From: Fulvivirga marina
Lineage (GTDB): Bacteria > Bacteroidota > Bacteroidia > Cytophagales > Cyclobacteriaceae
Direction: 5' to 3'
Assembly (NCBI RefSeq): GCF_016775155.1
Contig: NZ_JAEUGD010000042.1
Coordinates: 310,001 to 374,000, forward strand
DNA: 64,000 nucleotides
Shown: positions 36,801-45,467 of the stretch, one piece after another
How the letters are laid out: each line of letters begins with the position of its first letter
Numbering within the stretch: position 1 is the first letter of the stretch
The notes under the pieces: generated by a model
Told to the model about the DNA's origin: nothing
The model's database searches: none
Seen by the model: only the letters and a program-made list of their open reading frames with translations
Made by a program: the position numbers and the translations under genes

Positions 36801-37156
36801 TCAGGAGCTTTGTCATCCGTATCAACTTCGGCTAATTTTATTTTTTTAGCGAGGGACTCCCTATTGAAATTAAGGGCAATATCTCTCATTGTCTTGATTT
36901 TTGTGTCTTTTCTGAAGAGGTCAATGATCTTTTCATTTTCGCCGGCTAGGTCAGCCAGGTCATAAGTAAAGCGGAGTTTTTTTATGGTTTCCGGCTTAAA
37001 TTCTTTATCGGCTTCGAGGTCTTTTTCTATAGCTGTCCAATTACCATTTCGTTCAGTATATATGGAGCTGAATCTTTCATTAATGGCTTTGTTTTTGCCT
37101 AGGTCTGCTTTGAATAGGTTGAGGCGGGATGATATGTTTGGGTTGTTGGTTTTCAT
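27842..37156 (-). CDS. Tc toxin subunit A (TcA), pore and translocation subunit
   Basis: The protein has about 3,104 residues when started at ATG 37156, the first ATG after the upstream stop; an in-frame start at 37195 would overlap that gene. A VRP1-like region is marked by CECGECNSVYSAAAYFVDLL near residue 355. The conserved TcA block GRWEWMQRYRVWEANRKVFL followed by YPENWIE lies near residue 1750. The end has the TcB-binding domain with SISIPCIVGPYTGLNASLRL. Such proteins form pentameric bell-shaped channels that bind cells and inject the TcC cargo. No signal peptide is present, as usual. An acidic, Cys-rich insert lies near residues 895-945. It follows the TcB-C gene by 13 bp in one operon. 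Confidence 0.93.
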   Translation of the reverse strand: MKTNNPNISSRLNLFKADLGKNKAINERFSSIYTERNGNWTAIEKDLEADKEFKPETIKKLRFTYDLADLAGENEKIIDLFRKDTKIKTMRDIALNFNRESLAKKIKLAEVDTDDKAPESVAREMHTKLFNLEPTASLRRMLADPKETPVTNQTLSGNLATFLDNQSEDFNIKTTSVYEAFKNEKAFDNIPQEARAEVANSLKSLQRIAAISPAPEVIAVLLDTNMSSAYRISEMPEEQFVKSYSQNFGEDGEVMAKQLHTNATNARIRNEQALIAMKEAGQGTGVDFIDKSLNTYSAQRETMSMNRSFSTENAPRSISMVARDELQKHNLSWDMLFGDADFCECGECNSVYSAAAYFVDLLQYLRNNNLDPNGNIPINPDPKDISNTPLEKLFERRPDLGCLQLTCKNTNTILPYIDLVNEVLENYLVYHYPKPFNVTENETSSELLAQPQHTEYEAYCILHKAVYPFTLPYHQPIDVARVYLDYLETSRHELIDTFRSPRKEKDAPVAEEENTPEETPDFTEAEKEELDKLHTAYIDRAVDAEFLGLTQEEYVILTKEAFVSKEYWDKQCKKEHTLDEYHTKIGLKPVHEYYGYGTEAEMLNDDEVTKTGLTFVKDQLLRRTGVSYMDLVELLKTRCLNPNVPTGKALAVMQSIGFSYRFMQSLVDNSAGTPKAKYKKLIDFLNKYQPLIPLLEATINPDPCSEVLDICDENKDFEHWVYCYFERVGKIIVLENGTPCIDGEFIYKYNASDNPIEIVLAKVKNCQIIMTDPETGEEIMIGTIDKHTGLITFNDPDTNNNSGWELITFVSSDGEKGKIIKVNNKFYLVSEKRNLPFSVGKADSCDLETVRLIHLDGSAVTPEEYDHIHRFIRLWRKLGWTIDEVDKALLGLAVEKTSCPDDLMPDDDGCDDDCDELFEEPGSCNDDDEDDDCNGFKTPAKIHCEITPDFLHQLVAIKKLLDLTGIELIKLLVFWSDISISGEQSLYKRLFLSHNILGIDKVFSADKNGNYLTKNTRITDHLTVVMAAFNLSADDITAIMEAESMEDLLNLANLSLMYRYRLLSKAVGLKIPYFISIIPLFGNPFGSAHISLGFIENWTKMEDAGFNYRQLNYIIKGYNDSQRPLVPDDKTILQLAKTLYDGLNAIDLAHPDIKEGDEVTTEMARDKGSLLFPQTVTEKIIGIIEGSSTFTTNAPKNLSFIIDDSKSLKNKLLYNAEGGSIQITGILTLAEKTDYQTLSNDAEWSKSLERIEKQQTKLFKEVLGGVFETEKQKSPEYKVIVEEAETTLKTGDINVPFNEIPEGQENPNTAPKKSRAFMAVFLPYLRDQLTHRFVVDTLSQSTGLKPEVTDILVTKILTSGTPAAPIYQIFESIKESAKPADNNWSGYLIPSKSEDYTLIVRDSNIAPSITIDGHTLTFTQQEDPTNEWWATPMELQSAKLYELQVTAQELKNVYWKTPTSDIGNIPPALLLPDFTTAYCKEAYVKLHKTSILASIFEIEAEEFLHFDKFKMDFGGLDFNSLTLKQWLRLEAYIRLRNSLPETETTLTDFFQWVQNPDDPALLSEKIEDLTQWKQESIDKLIAEDHFELETPENFYNEINLLKLQKALDIADKIGMDIDLLFDWAKPTSNFKKCRKIADSIQNSLRVKYRQEDWEQVVKPLNDTIRNHQQSALIAYLLQQSELIQWGVTDADGLFEFFLIDVQMDACMETSRIKQAISSVQLFVQRCFLGLEEPHNSITPDILDRGRWEWMQRYRVWEANRKVFLYPENWIESNLRDDKSPFFKALESELLQNDINKENVENALKSYLYQVDEVANMEVLGLYIEGSKNSNGLWNEASKLHIFSRTRNAPYFFFHRYLALDQMNWNPWTKIEMDIPSYDVEDDDGKIIGNGCYLIPVVWNDRLLIFFPQIMKKTEPVKQTIKKGNGAERKLTPEELSAFPMSDGATSEFWEIKLGMSELKNHKWTQKQLSKDAIYDFGESSKSQTTGDTTIKEVRKFLTDLRKYSFVSRSQSDFIELGIYGVNNNLVDSFKFDGANITVAGNLPGSFPSLPSNFHYTSSNLYSLQVSGSQLQYFGQVPTVNKGNQLSMQEFFDLYHPFTKKLFSYLNKGQLSGFFQHNLNNSIDKHEAYGGNNGSYHELKRPYSLYNWELFFHTPLMLADALSKAQQFEEAMKWYHFVFNPMAKGADDKRFWQFRPFKEINTQDILDQIFSNLKPNTADQAINEWRSDPFKPHLVARSRPVAYMKWVVMKYIDNLIEWGDYLFRQDTIETVNQATQLYVLAYHIMGRRPQTIPRRGEIKPQTYKSLLGKWDAFSNAMVELELAVPFSNQTTLPIGIENGVVGFANIFGFDSTLYFCIPNNPKLIGYWDTIEDRLYKIRHCLNIEGVFRKLPLFEPPIDPALLVKAVAQGLSIASVLNDLNTPMPNYRFYYLLQKSLELCGELKSLGSAMLSALEKKDGEAISQIRSKHEGVMHNLVMEVKKKQLEEAEKAMDGLWQNRKSPEHRMRYYLQLIGEEVSKVPDMDTDFTELANAIKTPLEESGLKINDYEKEDMDKAKEAHDLQDTIGKIESLASVLHAIPTIGAFATPIGVGANFTFGGSNLGNITQAIARWMQTDAAEHVYASTRASKKGGFLRAMQERVMQANSAGLEIKQIDKQILSQQIRIDIANKEIANQQKMIDHNQEVEDFIKNKYTNEELYTWMKGNLRTLYHQVYSLAYELGKKAEKVYRFERGLTSSDFIQPGYWESGRDGLLAGEKLYVGLKQLEAAYQEKKGHDYEISKHISLRSINPIALIQLKETGKCEFNLPEILFDMDYPGHYKRRIKSVSISIPCIVGPYTGLNASLRLLENKFRNSAIAKDKNDYPEKTEETDGRFTTFNIPVNAIAASSAQNESGMFELNFKDERYLPFEGAGAISKWRIELPDFRQFDYDTISDVIVHMRYTSNEGGELMKKAALGSVVEFNKNNEELGQQEGLFSIIDLKHDLSNEWHKAMQTDDGDTERTLTIDELTRHLPYYVRLDEEGKPREPKDVKITDLILTADTSLQAADLVVVQEQNEINFTEGVKIGNVKSFTIRDEEIKAESLQLTIKNVDKAINKALLVARFILK

Positions 37157-37169
37157 AATAAATTTTGGG

Positions 37170-40100
37170 TTAAAAGCAGAATCCGGGACCACCAAAAAGG
37201 CATTCCATAACTTCTATTTCAACAAATGGTCTGGATTGCTTGGTTTCTGCTTGTCTTCTGTCTACTTCTTTATTTGTTTCATCTATTATAAATTCGGCTG
37301 GTGCTGTTAGCCAACTCATAGGATCCAATAAATTATATCTATCGGTTGCTATTATTGTTTCGTCTAATGCGGTTCTTTCAGATTTTGGTTTGGCTTGCGC
37401 TTCACTCGCCCATAGTGACAGGCCTATACCTATAGTTAACCCCACAATGATGCTCGTGATATTTCCCGCTTTACCTTTTGGTTTTACTTTAGGTGGTTTT
37501 GCTTTTACTTTAGACGGGACTTTTTCAGTTATTTCTTCCACTACTTCTTCTACTGCTTCCTTTGCCACTTTTTTAGGTATGAAGTTACTTCCACTCATAG
37601 TTCCGGCTTTTTCAGCTTTGCCAATTAAGGCTGTTTCTTTTTTCACTACATATGTTACTGACCCATCTGCATCTGTCCATTTGACGGCATCTGCATGTGG
37701 GGCAACCCTCTGGATTGTCTTATCCATATAATCACGGAAATAACGATCAATGGCAGCATCACTTGGTTTTCGTCCTAATGTTCTTGCTGCCTGATCTCCA
37801 GCATCATACATTTGCTTATATATTTGAGTCCTTATTTGTTTTCCTTCGACAGTATCTTGAAGTGCTGTGGTAATGTTTTTTCCGGCACCGGGTCGTTTGC
37901 TGAGTTCATCCAGATCAACTATTCTATCCGTCGATATTTTTTGTTTTACAATCACATCTCCCGTAGCTCCAGAAGTATTAGAAATATTTGGTGTATCCCT
38001 CCCATAGAAACCTTTTCCAGCCCATACATGTCCTTTGCTTACATCTAGCTTAACCCCTTCTTTAGCCATGGATTTTGCACCTGATTCCGTGGTCCTATGA
38101 TAAATTGTAACTTCATCCGTTCCCTTGCTGTCATATTTAATTACTGGGTTGTTACTTACATAGCGATAAATATTTAATCCATCGGCAATGCTATTTGGGT
38201 CTGTTTTGATCCACCTCCCCAGCCACGGTAAATAATACCTGGCAGAATGATATTCCAATCCCGTTTCCTCGTCACGCTCCATACCTGTATAACGATAGCG
38301 CTTGGCTGCGGCTTTGATCGCAGCGTTTTTGGCCTGGTAGGCTGTGGTGCCATACGGGTGGTGTTCTTCGTAGCTGATAACTTCGGCATTTTCATTAAGT
38401 TCAAGGCTCGATGAACCCAGATGGTTACCGAGTTGATATCTGATGGTAGTGGTGACCGTACTGCCAACCTTAATACCTAGGAAGAATTTAGGCTCTGTCT
38501 CCGTATCGATCATGGCAATCCGTTTTTGGTCGTCCATGATATGCAGCGTTTCACGTTCGAGTCCATTTTCGTGGCGATAAACCTCAAAAGCACCCAGGTA
38601 AAGCCGTTCATCTTTCAGAGTTGGTGTGTTGCCTTCACTGGCTTCATTTTCAGTGACCTTTCTTACCCTTTGCCCGCCAGAGTCATAGATATACCAGGTG
38701 GTTTCGGGGGTGCCGTCATTTTTTACCTGCTTGGAGGTGGCAGCCAGTTCTTCTTTGAAATTCCATACCATCAACGGTAAGTGTGGCATTTCAGTAATGT
38801 AGCCATGCTGAGTGTGGTGCTGGTAGGTGTAGCTGGAGTTGGCAATATCTGTGCTGACCAGCCGGTTGTTTTTGTTTTCATAAGCATAGTCACGCGTCCA
38901 TGAGTGGGTACCGGCTACATGTTTCATTTGCAGGATATTTCCCACCTGGTCGTACAGGTATTTTTGGGTGTATTCATGCATGGCCATTGGGTCTCCGCTA
39001 TTGTGGCTTATTTGCGAATGCCCGTCATTCCAGTTGTCACCGGCGCCATAGTTAGGCGAGTTGGTATTCTGCTCACGTCCGGTGGCGGCCATTAACCGGT
39101 AGAGCGCATCATAGGTATATTCATTTTTGCCGTTGACTTTCTGGTTGTTGTAAAATACTGTAGGAATGGCCTTATCATCTATCTGGGTAATATTCCCGGA
39201 AGGGTCATAAGTGTAATTCAGGTCCTGAAGCACCTCATTGTTGTTTTTCGTGCTACGAAGCTGATGGAGACGGAAAGTTTTGGGGTCATAATCGTATTTG
39301 GTAAGCACATTGTTTCCATACATTATACTCTTTCGTTGCCCCTTTTCATCATAATCTATATTTTGGACATAGTCCGTAGTGCTGCTTCCCTTTTTAAGAC
39401 TTACTTTCTCCAAGAAGCCGGCCGGATTGAAAATATGGCTGGTTTCACTGCCATCGGGGTTAATGTGTTTTACGGGGCGGTTTACTGCATCAAATTCAGT
39501 TGATGAACCAAAAGTGTAGTCACTGCCTTCGAGCAGGTCATCCGGATTGGATACATCCCAGTTGGGTATGTTCTTATATTTTTTGGCAAAGATGCGTGTG
39601 GAGGAAAGCAGGTTCCCTTTGAAATCATAAGTGTCGGAGGTCACCTTACCTGCCGAGTCATATAAGATGGCGGCCTGTCCACGCAGGTTTTTTTGTTTAT
39701 CATCTGGTTGGCCTTCGCCATAGATCAGGCGTTCAAAAAGTATGTTGACGGGTACAGTATCTTCACCTCCCCGTACCCATTTTTCAGTAGGGCGATGCAA
39801 TGCATCATACTTAAATGAAAATTCATACTTGCGCTCATCCCAGCTTTTGACGGGGTTACCTAGGACATTGCTCAACATCCAGCGCCTGCCGGCATCCATG
39901 CTTTTTTGAGTTACTCTATGGCCCAGCATATCATACCTGTATTCCATGACTTTGTTGCCACGAGCGTCGGTTATGGAAAGGATGTTTCCTTCAATGTCAA
40001 TTTCGGAATAGGTGTATAGCAGCTCTTTTTTCAGGTTGTTATCTGCATCTTTGAACCGGTTATGGTCAATCGCCAGTATTGGCCTGCCTAACGTATCCTG

Positions 40101-43100
40101 AATCATGCAGGATGGTGTGTCATAGTGTAGCTTGGCTTTGATGGCAGCTTTCTTCTCCGGGTTGTTGTCCGGGAGAGCCATCCGTTCGAGATACCAGTTG
40201 CTGTCGATTACGGTGTCATTGGTATCATAGGTGTATTGCTTCCAGGCATTAAATTCAACTTTGCTAAAGGTGCCGTCCGGGAGCTCTGTTCTGATCAGCC
40301 TGCCAACTGAGTCATAAAAAAGCGTAGGGCTTACACCCGTTTCTACCAGTTCTGGTGCATTTTCATACGCCGGAGTAACCGAAAAATAGGGCTCATACTG
40401 CTTTATGGGGTTGCCTTTATTGTTGAGTACACTTCGGCCATTGCCGACCCATCTCAATTGGTTGCCGGTATCTAAAGCTTGCACATCATATGATCCGTCG
40501 GGCTGTAAAGTGGCTTTTTTCGCGATACCAGCTTCAGCCTGAACCTTCTTCATGGCTACTTTGCCAAAGCCGTCGCTATACTCAAAGCTGATGCTTAAAG
40601 GACTTTCCGTACCTAGTGAAGCGTGTTCTTCTCTGACAATGCTGGCTACTACCACAGGCTTTTGATTCAGCAGATACACCATCCGGGCACTGGCGGATTG
40701 TAGTAAGCCGCGAGCAACACTTTCCAGCTGGGTATAGTTGCATATACCGCCACCCTGAGCTATTGCGAAGAAGTTATCAATCTGGGCCTGTTCGGGATCG
40801 TCCGTTATAGCACTGAGGCCAGAGAGGTTGTCCCCTTCTTCTCCTGTGAGATCATTATCATTGTCTTTGCCTTCTACCGAGGAGGCTTTTACCATGCCCA
40901 GCTCATCCGTAATAATGGATGAAATATTATCATTTAAGTCCCGGCTTTTTACGGGTGACAGTGTGCGGTAGTCAAATTGCAGCACTTGGGTCTCATTCCC
41001 CAAGGCATCCAGCGTGCGGTTAATGAATAGGTGCAGAGGATCGTAAAATACTTCGGATTTGGTGCCGAAAGGATCGGTATAAGCTGTAGGGCTTAAAAAC
41101 CTGTTTTTAGCATCGTCAAGGGTTCCCCCGGTATCTACAAACTGCGTGGTTCCTGATCTGATCCACCAGTTTGTGTTGTCCTGATAAAATTTACCGTTGA
41201 GCATGTCACTATCTGTCACTTCGAACGCTGTGGCATGTTCGCTCGGCGTGAACAGATCCTGTAACAGGCTAGGGGTGTAGGCCAGTTGATAATTTTCGTA
41301 TTGTAGTGGCCATTGTCCCAGCTGGCCATCGGGCAGGGGCGACGTCAGGTCATTGCTATAGAACTTGGTTTTGATATGCTCTATCAGTCTTTTCTGCGGT
41401 GTGGTGCCAGGTGCAATTTTATGGTATTCTAAGGCTTCCCAGTTATCAAAATCCTGAAACTCGCTGGGTGCGAATATTGATTTGTTTGGCGTCAGACCAG
41501 TGACTTCAAATGTACGTGTTTGCCAACCCTGCCTTAAAAGGTAGGTGTCTGGTGAGATGGAGTCATTGGTATAATCATTTTGAGCAAAGGTGATCAGGTA
41601 TTTCTTTTGGGCATTTCTGGCGTGCATTTTGGCCACTCTGATGTGTGTGCTGTCGGTAGGTTCATCAGTGAGTATTTCTTCGTCCTTCCTTCGTGGGTAT
41701 ACAATAGCCACTGATTTGAGGATGTTTCCATAGTCATCTATTTCCAGGTTGAGGTTGTGGGCTATTCTCGGGTCTTCAACATTTCTTTCATAGCTGTAAG
41801 TGATGGCCTCGCTTTCTTTCACCACGAAGGCAGCGTGTTTGTTGTCCCCTCTGGGCTGGATAAGCTGGATATTACAATTGTGAGTGGCTACGGTATAGGG
41901 TGTTGCCTGCTTCCTGATATCCTCTGAACCTGGCGTTTCACCTGCATCCATAGCGAATACTTCCTGCCTCAGTACCATGCCCTTGCAGGCTCTTAAAGCT
42001 TCACGACACTCCTGGGCATTGAGGTCATCAACATCACTGTTTTTCAGGTTAGGAGAGGCTGTAATTATAGCATCAGGCAGTTCATATTCATCAGTCACCA
42101 CTTCAAAGCCAAGGTCTTTCATGGCTTCGTACCAATATTCTTTTTTGAATTGGGTGAGTATCTTGTTTTTGTTGATATAGGCCCCTGTATGATACCATGT
42201 TTTGGTTAACACCGGAGGCTGATGGTGCTCTGGTTCAACCACATTGCTGGCTTGTGATGCAGAGAAAATATCAAAATACTCAGTATCCAGTTGCTCTACC
42301 CGACCAAAGCCCCTAAACTCTCTTTCGGCATGGTCGTAATAGCCATGATGATATGAATATTCGCTGGTAAATCGTACCTGAGTTACCTCTTCTGTTATTA
42401 CAAGCTTACTCACGCACTGCACCGGGAATGGGAGTTTGGTAATCCACGGCATGCCTTTTTTCTTATCCGCGAGATAATAGGCTGTGGAACTTTTGTAAGC
42501 TATTTCGGTCTTTTTTCCTGTCCCGTTTTCAAAACAGACCATAATGTGAGGTTTCTTTCCTCCCATGAGGTCAATATATTTCATTGGGGCATGTTTATAG
42601 GCCGGTAGTGGGGAAGACCAGACCAGACACGAGGTGCCATTGCCCAGCAGGTCGGTTACATGGATTCTGTTGGGTTTTTCTGCCGGAAAGAATGGATCAA
42701 TGAGCGTTGCACTACTCCATGAGTTACCACTGAAATTGAGATATGCTTTAAATGTATTGGTGCCGAGATAAATAATATCCGTGGCTCCCGTACCACTGAT
42801 GTCTGCCAAGTGTATATAGTCAGAGTTATACAGGTCGGGCAGGTCGAATATAGGGGAATTGCTCATAGCCACTTTGGCTCCAAAGTACCCGTAACCCAGA
42901 TTGGGCCAGTAGCTGATTTCTCCGTTGCGTATTCGTACAATGTCTGTAAGCCCGTCGCCACTCATATCTGCCAGGTAAATGCGCTGTTCCCGATCATGAA
43001 ATACTATTGTGGGACCTTGCTCTTCATCATATGGCTTGGGAACATGCTGAGCAGGGCCATAGCCCTTTTTGCCCAGGTTCTCCCACCACCAAAAAGCCCC

Positions 43101-44792
43101 CTGATCAGATAGTAACACCTCTGGCTTACCATCGCCATTAATATCAAGCATGCGTACATTGGGGTCTGATAAGTTGATGTCCAGTTGATGGATAAATGCC
43201 TTAAAAGGCTCCCATTGTCCCGCTTCATCCATGGCAAAATAGCCTTGGGTGCCAGGCGAATTGATAGTTATTTGTTTCAAACCTTCTCCTTCAAGATCCT
43301 GTAGTTGAAGGGTGCCGCCACTCAGGCCTGAAAAAGAAGGCTTTGGAATGACTGCTTTGGCGGGGGTAAAGTGTAAATGCCCCTGTTCATCGGTGCCTAG
43401 GTTACTTTTGTAATACCAAGAATCTGCCTGTTCTGTAAGTATGCCATTGATGCCTTCACTGAATAAATCAACCCATTGGTAAGTATTGGAAAGGCCTGAG
43501 GGGGCATGCACCAGGCTGGTATCCTGCACTTCTTTGATTTCTGTATCCCAATGCAGCCACTGATAGTCGAAACTCATTTTAGGCAATGATTTTACCGAAT
43601 AGCTACCATCCTGTTTTCTGATGTACCCGTTTTGGGTTACTCCTATCAGGTAAGAGCATTCGCAGGGGCGTGTTGATTTTTTTTCCAGCTCGGTAGATGG
43701 TAGGTATTCTGTATCCAGTGAGCGTACAAGAGTAGGTACACCAGCATTTAGCTCAGGGAAAGTGTGAAACATGAGTACCCTTTTGCAGCGCCGGTTTGTT
43801 CTTATTTCAAAGCCTGAACGATAAGAGGAAAAAGCATCTGGGCGATAATCCCAGGGTTCCGTTTCTTCCATAGAAGGTGTGGCCTCGTGATGTTCGCCAT
43901 AGTCGAAAACAGCATCAAAGAAGTATGTGCCACCGTAGGCTGGAGACGTGTAGGGTTGATTGGGTTCCGGGTAGAAAGCATCTTTGTTGCCGTATCTTAT
44001 TTTCTTCAGGTATTTGTTGGTAAATAGTGCTATGCCGTTGATCCTGTTCTTTTCAAATAGGGCATGGGGAACATTGTCAAGGTTCTCCTCTTTATATTCA
44101 TAGTATATGAGATCACCTTTGTTGTCATATGAAAATTCCGGTAGCCATTCATAGATCCGGCTGCTATCGGCAGGGTCAGCAATGCGAGCGTTGGCAGTAG
44201 CACCAAAAAAGGTGACTACATTGGTATTGGAGGTCACTTTCCAAAAGGTGTTGTCACCTCCACTTATCTTTTCAATCTTTGAAAAAACACCTTCTATTCT
44301 GGGGCGATACTGCTTGATCGTTAACCCATTTTGCTGGGTGATGTTGATCTTCCAGTCTTCTCCCTCTTTATTAATAAGAAGAGGTACCAGGTCTTCGGCA
44401 CCGGAGAGCATAAATGTATCTTCAGCATGTGAGTCCTGATAACGCGGGAGTTCTTTATCTGTTTTGCGCTTGATGGAGTTGATGCCCACTGACCAACCAA
44501 GGCCGAATATGCTGTTGCCGGCGCCGGAATTATAACTTAGACCGAGCGATGGCGAAAAATTATTTCTGCCAGAAGATAGAGGTAGGGGTATATTGAAACC
44601 AGCTGTACCATTGGCAGAGTTGATCTGAAATTTTTCGTCTATACCTTTAATGGCGCCACCACCTTTTGGTAGAGATATGGAAGGTATTTCAATGGCATTG
44701 GACTTGGTTGCACGTTCCTGAGACGGCGCGTCAATTCTAACGGAACCTGAGCTGTCAGAGTCATCATTGCTATTTTGAGACTTGTTTTTCAT
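37170..44792 (-). CDS. Tc toxin TcB-TcC fusion with C-terminal cargo domain
   Basis: The 2,540-aa protein joins the B and C parts. Residues about 40-330 are the SpvB domain (SISLPKGGGAIKGIDEKFQ). FG-GAP-like repeats lie at about 540-700 (DINGDGKPEVL, DMSGDGLTDIV), then TcdB middle regions. An RHS/YD cocoon covers about 1500-2224, ending in the core YHSARYYLPWLGRWIKTDPN ... DGLNIYRYVSNNP, where self-cleavage occurs in known TcC proteins. The last 316 residues are the variable cargo: YHRTTESGAKSMAKEG and AGKGFYG resemble ADP-ribosyltransferase folds, and a Lys/Pro linker plus a hydrophobic segment (IIVGLTIGIGLSLWA) follow. The cargo call is inference. Confidence 0.93.
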   Translation of the reverse strand: MKNKSQNSNDDSDSSGSVRIDAPSQERATKSNAIEIPSISLPKGGGAIKGIDEKFQINSANGTAGFNIPLPLSSGRNNFSPSLGLSYNSGAGNSIFGLGWSVGINSIKRKTDKELPRYQDSHAEDTFMLSGAEDLVPLLINKEGEDWKINITQQNGLTIKQYRPRIEGVFSKIEKISGGDNTFWKVTSNTNVVTFFGATANARIADPADSSRIYEWLPEFSYDNKGDLIYYEYKEENLDNVPHALFEKNRINGIALFTNKYLKKIRYGNKDAFYPEPNQPYTSPAYGGTYFFDAVFDYGEHHEATPSMEETEPWDYRPDAFSSYRSGFEIRTNRRCKRVLMFHTFPELNAGVPTLVRSLDTEYLPSTELEKKSTRPCECSYLIGVTQNGYIRKQDGSYSVKSLPKMSFDYQWLHWDTEIKEVQDTSLVHAPSGLSNTYQWVDLFSEGINGILTEQADSWYYKSNLGTDEQGHLHFTPAKAVIPKPSFSGLSGGTLQLQDLEGEGLKQITINSPGTQGYFAMDEAGQWEPFKAFIHQLDINLSDPNVRMLDINGDGKPEVLLSDQGAFWWWENLGKKGYGPAQHVPKPYDEEQGPTIVFHDREQRIYLADMSGDGLTDIVRIRNGEISYWPNLGYGYFGAKVAMSNSPIFDLPDLYNSDYIHLADISGTGATDIIYLGTNTFKAYLNFSGNSWSSATLIDPFFPAEKPNRIHVTDLLGNGTSCLVWSSPLPAYKHAPMKYIDLMGGKKPHIMVCFENGTGKKTEIAYKSSTAYYLADKKKGMPWITKLPFPVQCVSKLVITEEVTQVRFTSEYSYHHGYYDHAEREFRGFGRVEQLDTEYFDIFSASQASNVVEPEHHQPPVLTKTWYHTGAYINKNKILTQFKKEYWYEAMKDLGFEVVTDEYELPDAIITASPNLKNSDVDDLNAQECREALRACKGMVLRQEVFAMDAGETPGSEDIRKQATPYTVATHNCNIQLIQPRGDNKHAAFVVKESEAITYSYERNVEDPRIAHNLNLEIDDYGNILKSVAIVYPRRKDEEILTDEPTDSTHIRVAKMHARNAQKKYLITFAQNDYTNDSISPDTYLLRQGWQTRTFEVTGLTPNKSIFAPSEFQDFDNWEALEYHKIAPGTTPQKRLIEHIKTKFYSNDLTSPLPDGQLGQWPLQYENYQLAYTPSLLQDLFTPSEHATAFEVTDSDMLNGKFYQDNTNWWIRSGTTQFVDTGGTLDDAKNRFLSPTAYTDPFGTKSEVFYDPLHLFINRTLDALGNETQVLQFDYRTLSPVKSRDLNDNISSIITDELGMVKASSVEGKDNDNDLTGEEGDNLSGLSAITDDPEQAQIDNFFAIAQGGGICNYTQLESVARGLLQSASARMVYLLNQKPVVVASIVREEHASLGTESPLSISFEYSDGFGKVAMKKVQAEAGIAKKATLQPDGSYDVQALDTGNQLRWVGNGRSVLNNKGNPIKQYEPYFSVTPAYENAPELVETGVSPTLFYDSVGRLIRTELPDGTFSKVEFNAWKQYTYDTNDTVIDSNWYLERMALPDNNPEKKAAIKAKLHYDTPSCMIQDTLGRPILAIDHNRFKDADNNLKKELLYTYSEIDIEGNILSITDARGNKVMEYRYDMLGHRVTQKSMDAGRRWMLSNVLGNPVKSWDERKYEFSFKYDALHRPTEKWVRGGEDTVPVNILFERLIYGEGQPDDKQKNLRGQAAILYDSAGKVTSDTYDFKGNLLSSTRIFAKKYKNIPNWDVSNPDDLLEGSDYTFGSSTEFDAVNRPVKHINPDGSETSHIFNPAGFLEKVSLKKGSSTTDYVQNIDYDEKGQRKSIMYGNNVLTKYDYDPKTFRLHQLRSTKNNNEVLQDLNYTYDPSGNITQIDDKAIPTVFYNNQKVNGKNEYTYDALYRLMAATGREQNTNSPNYGAGDNWNDGHSQISHNSGDPMAMHEYTQKYLYDQVGNILQMKHVAGTHSWTRDYAYENKNNRLVSTDIANSSYTYQHHTQHGYITEMPHLPLMVWNFKEELAATSKQVKNDGTPETTWYIYDSGGQRVRKVTENEASEGNTPTLKDERLYLGAFEVYRHENGLERETLHIMDDQKRIAMIDTETEPKFFLGIKVGSTVTTTIRYQLGNHLGSSSLELNENAEVISYEEHHPYGTTAYQAKNAAIKAAAKRYRYTGMERDEETGLEYHSARYYLPWLGRWIKTDPNSIADGLNIYRYVSNNPVIKYDSKGTDEVTIYHRTTESGAKSMAKEGVKLDVSKGHVWAGKGFYGRDTPNISNTSGATGDVIVKQKISTDRIVDLDELSKRPGAGKNITTALQDTVEGKQIRTQIYKQMYDAGDQAARTLGRKPSDAAIDRYFRDYMDKTIQRVAPHADAVKWTDADGSVTYVVKKETALIGKAEKAGTMSGSNFIPKKVAKEAVEEVVEEITEKVPSKVKAKPPKVKPKGKAGNITSIIVGLTIGIGLSLWASEAQAKPKSERTALDETIIATDRYNLLDPMSWLTAPAEFIIDETNKEVDRRQAETKQSRPFVEIEVMECLFGGPGFCF

Positions 44793-45014
44793 TCAGAGGG
44801 CGTTAGGTTTTACTACTTATAAAAACATGAACAAAGCAAGGTTTTGAATGACAATAACATTCCTGGTAGTACAAGGATAACCAGATACAATCAGGGAATG
44901 TTTAAAAGTGCTATGTGTAAAGGTAGTCCTTGGGAGTAGTGTCTTTCAAGGGGAAAAACCCCTGAATGTTTGACCCGGTGACTCAACTTATAAAGAGTAC
45001 CAGGTTTGTAGGTC

Positions 45015-45416
45015 TTAAGAGTAGTTTGTGGTCAGGAAGTTAAGTTCATTTACCCAGTTAAAGGCAGCTTCAAGGGTGTAAAAGGGTTTGAATTTCAAGA
45101 CTTCCTGACACTCTTGATTGGCAAGTATAGGGAGCACCACTTGATCGGGCTTTTGCATAATCAGAGCCACCCTGGCGTTTAGAAAGCAGTCAATATTCTC
45201 TTTGTAAAAGTTGGCAATGTCTATAGCCATGTGTGGGGGTGCAAGCAGATCGGCTTTTCGGTAATCTAGGATAAATTTTTTGACTCCTTGAGGGATCTTG
45301 CCTTCATTAATAAGCTGTGTCCAGTCAGATACGAGATCTTTGTATTCAATGTCTCCATAATAGTATTTGTAGAATATGCTAAACTCGGTATCATACCAAT
45401 GTGTGATTTTTTTCAT
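45015..45416 (-). CDS. Hypothetical protein, possibly SpoIIAA/STAS-like
   Basis: The protein has about 133 residues when started at ATG 45416; 17 extra in-frame codons upstream look non-coding. It begins MKKITHWYDTEFSIFYKYYY and includes KFILDYRKADLLAPP and ARVALIMQKPDQV. The alternation of strands and helices recalls the small STAS-like SpoIIAA proteins common in Bacteroidota, some of which bind lipids or act in regulation. This is a weak resemblance. It stands alone between the Tc operon promoter region and the divergent KWG gene. Confidence 0.6.
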   Translation of the reverse strand: MKKITHWYDTEFSIFYKYYYGDIEYKDLVSDWTQLINEGKIPQGVKKFILDYRKADLLAPPHMAIDIANFYKENIDCFLNARVALIMQKPDQVVLPILANQECQEVLKFKPFYTLEAAFNWVNELNFLTTNYS

Positions 45417-45467
45417 TATCCTTGTCTGAGTATGTAAAGCTGTTTGAGGCGTATTGCATAAGGTCAC

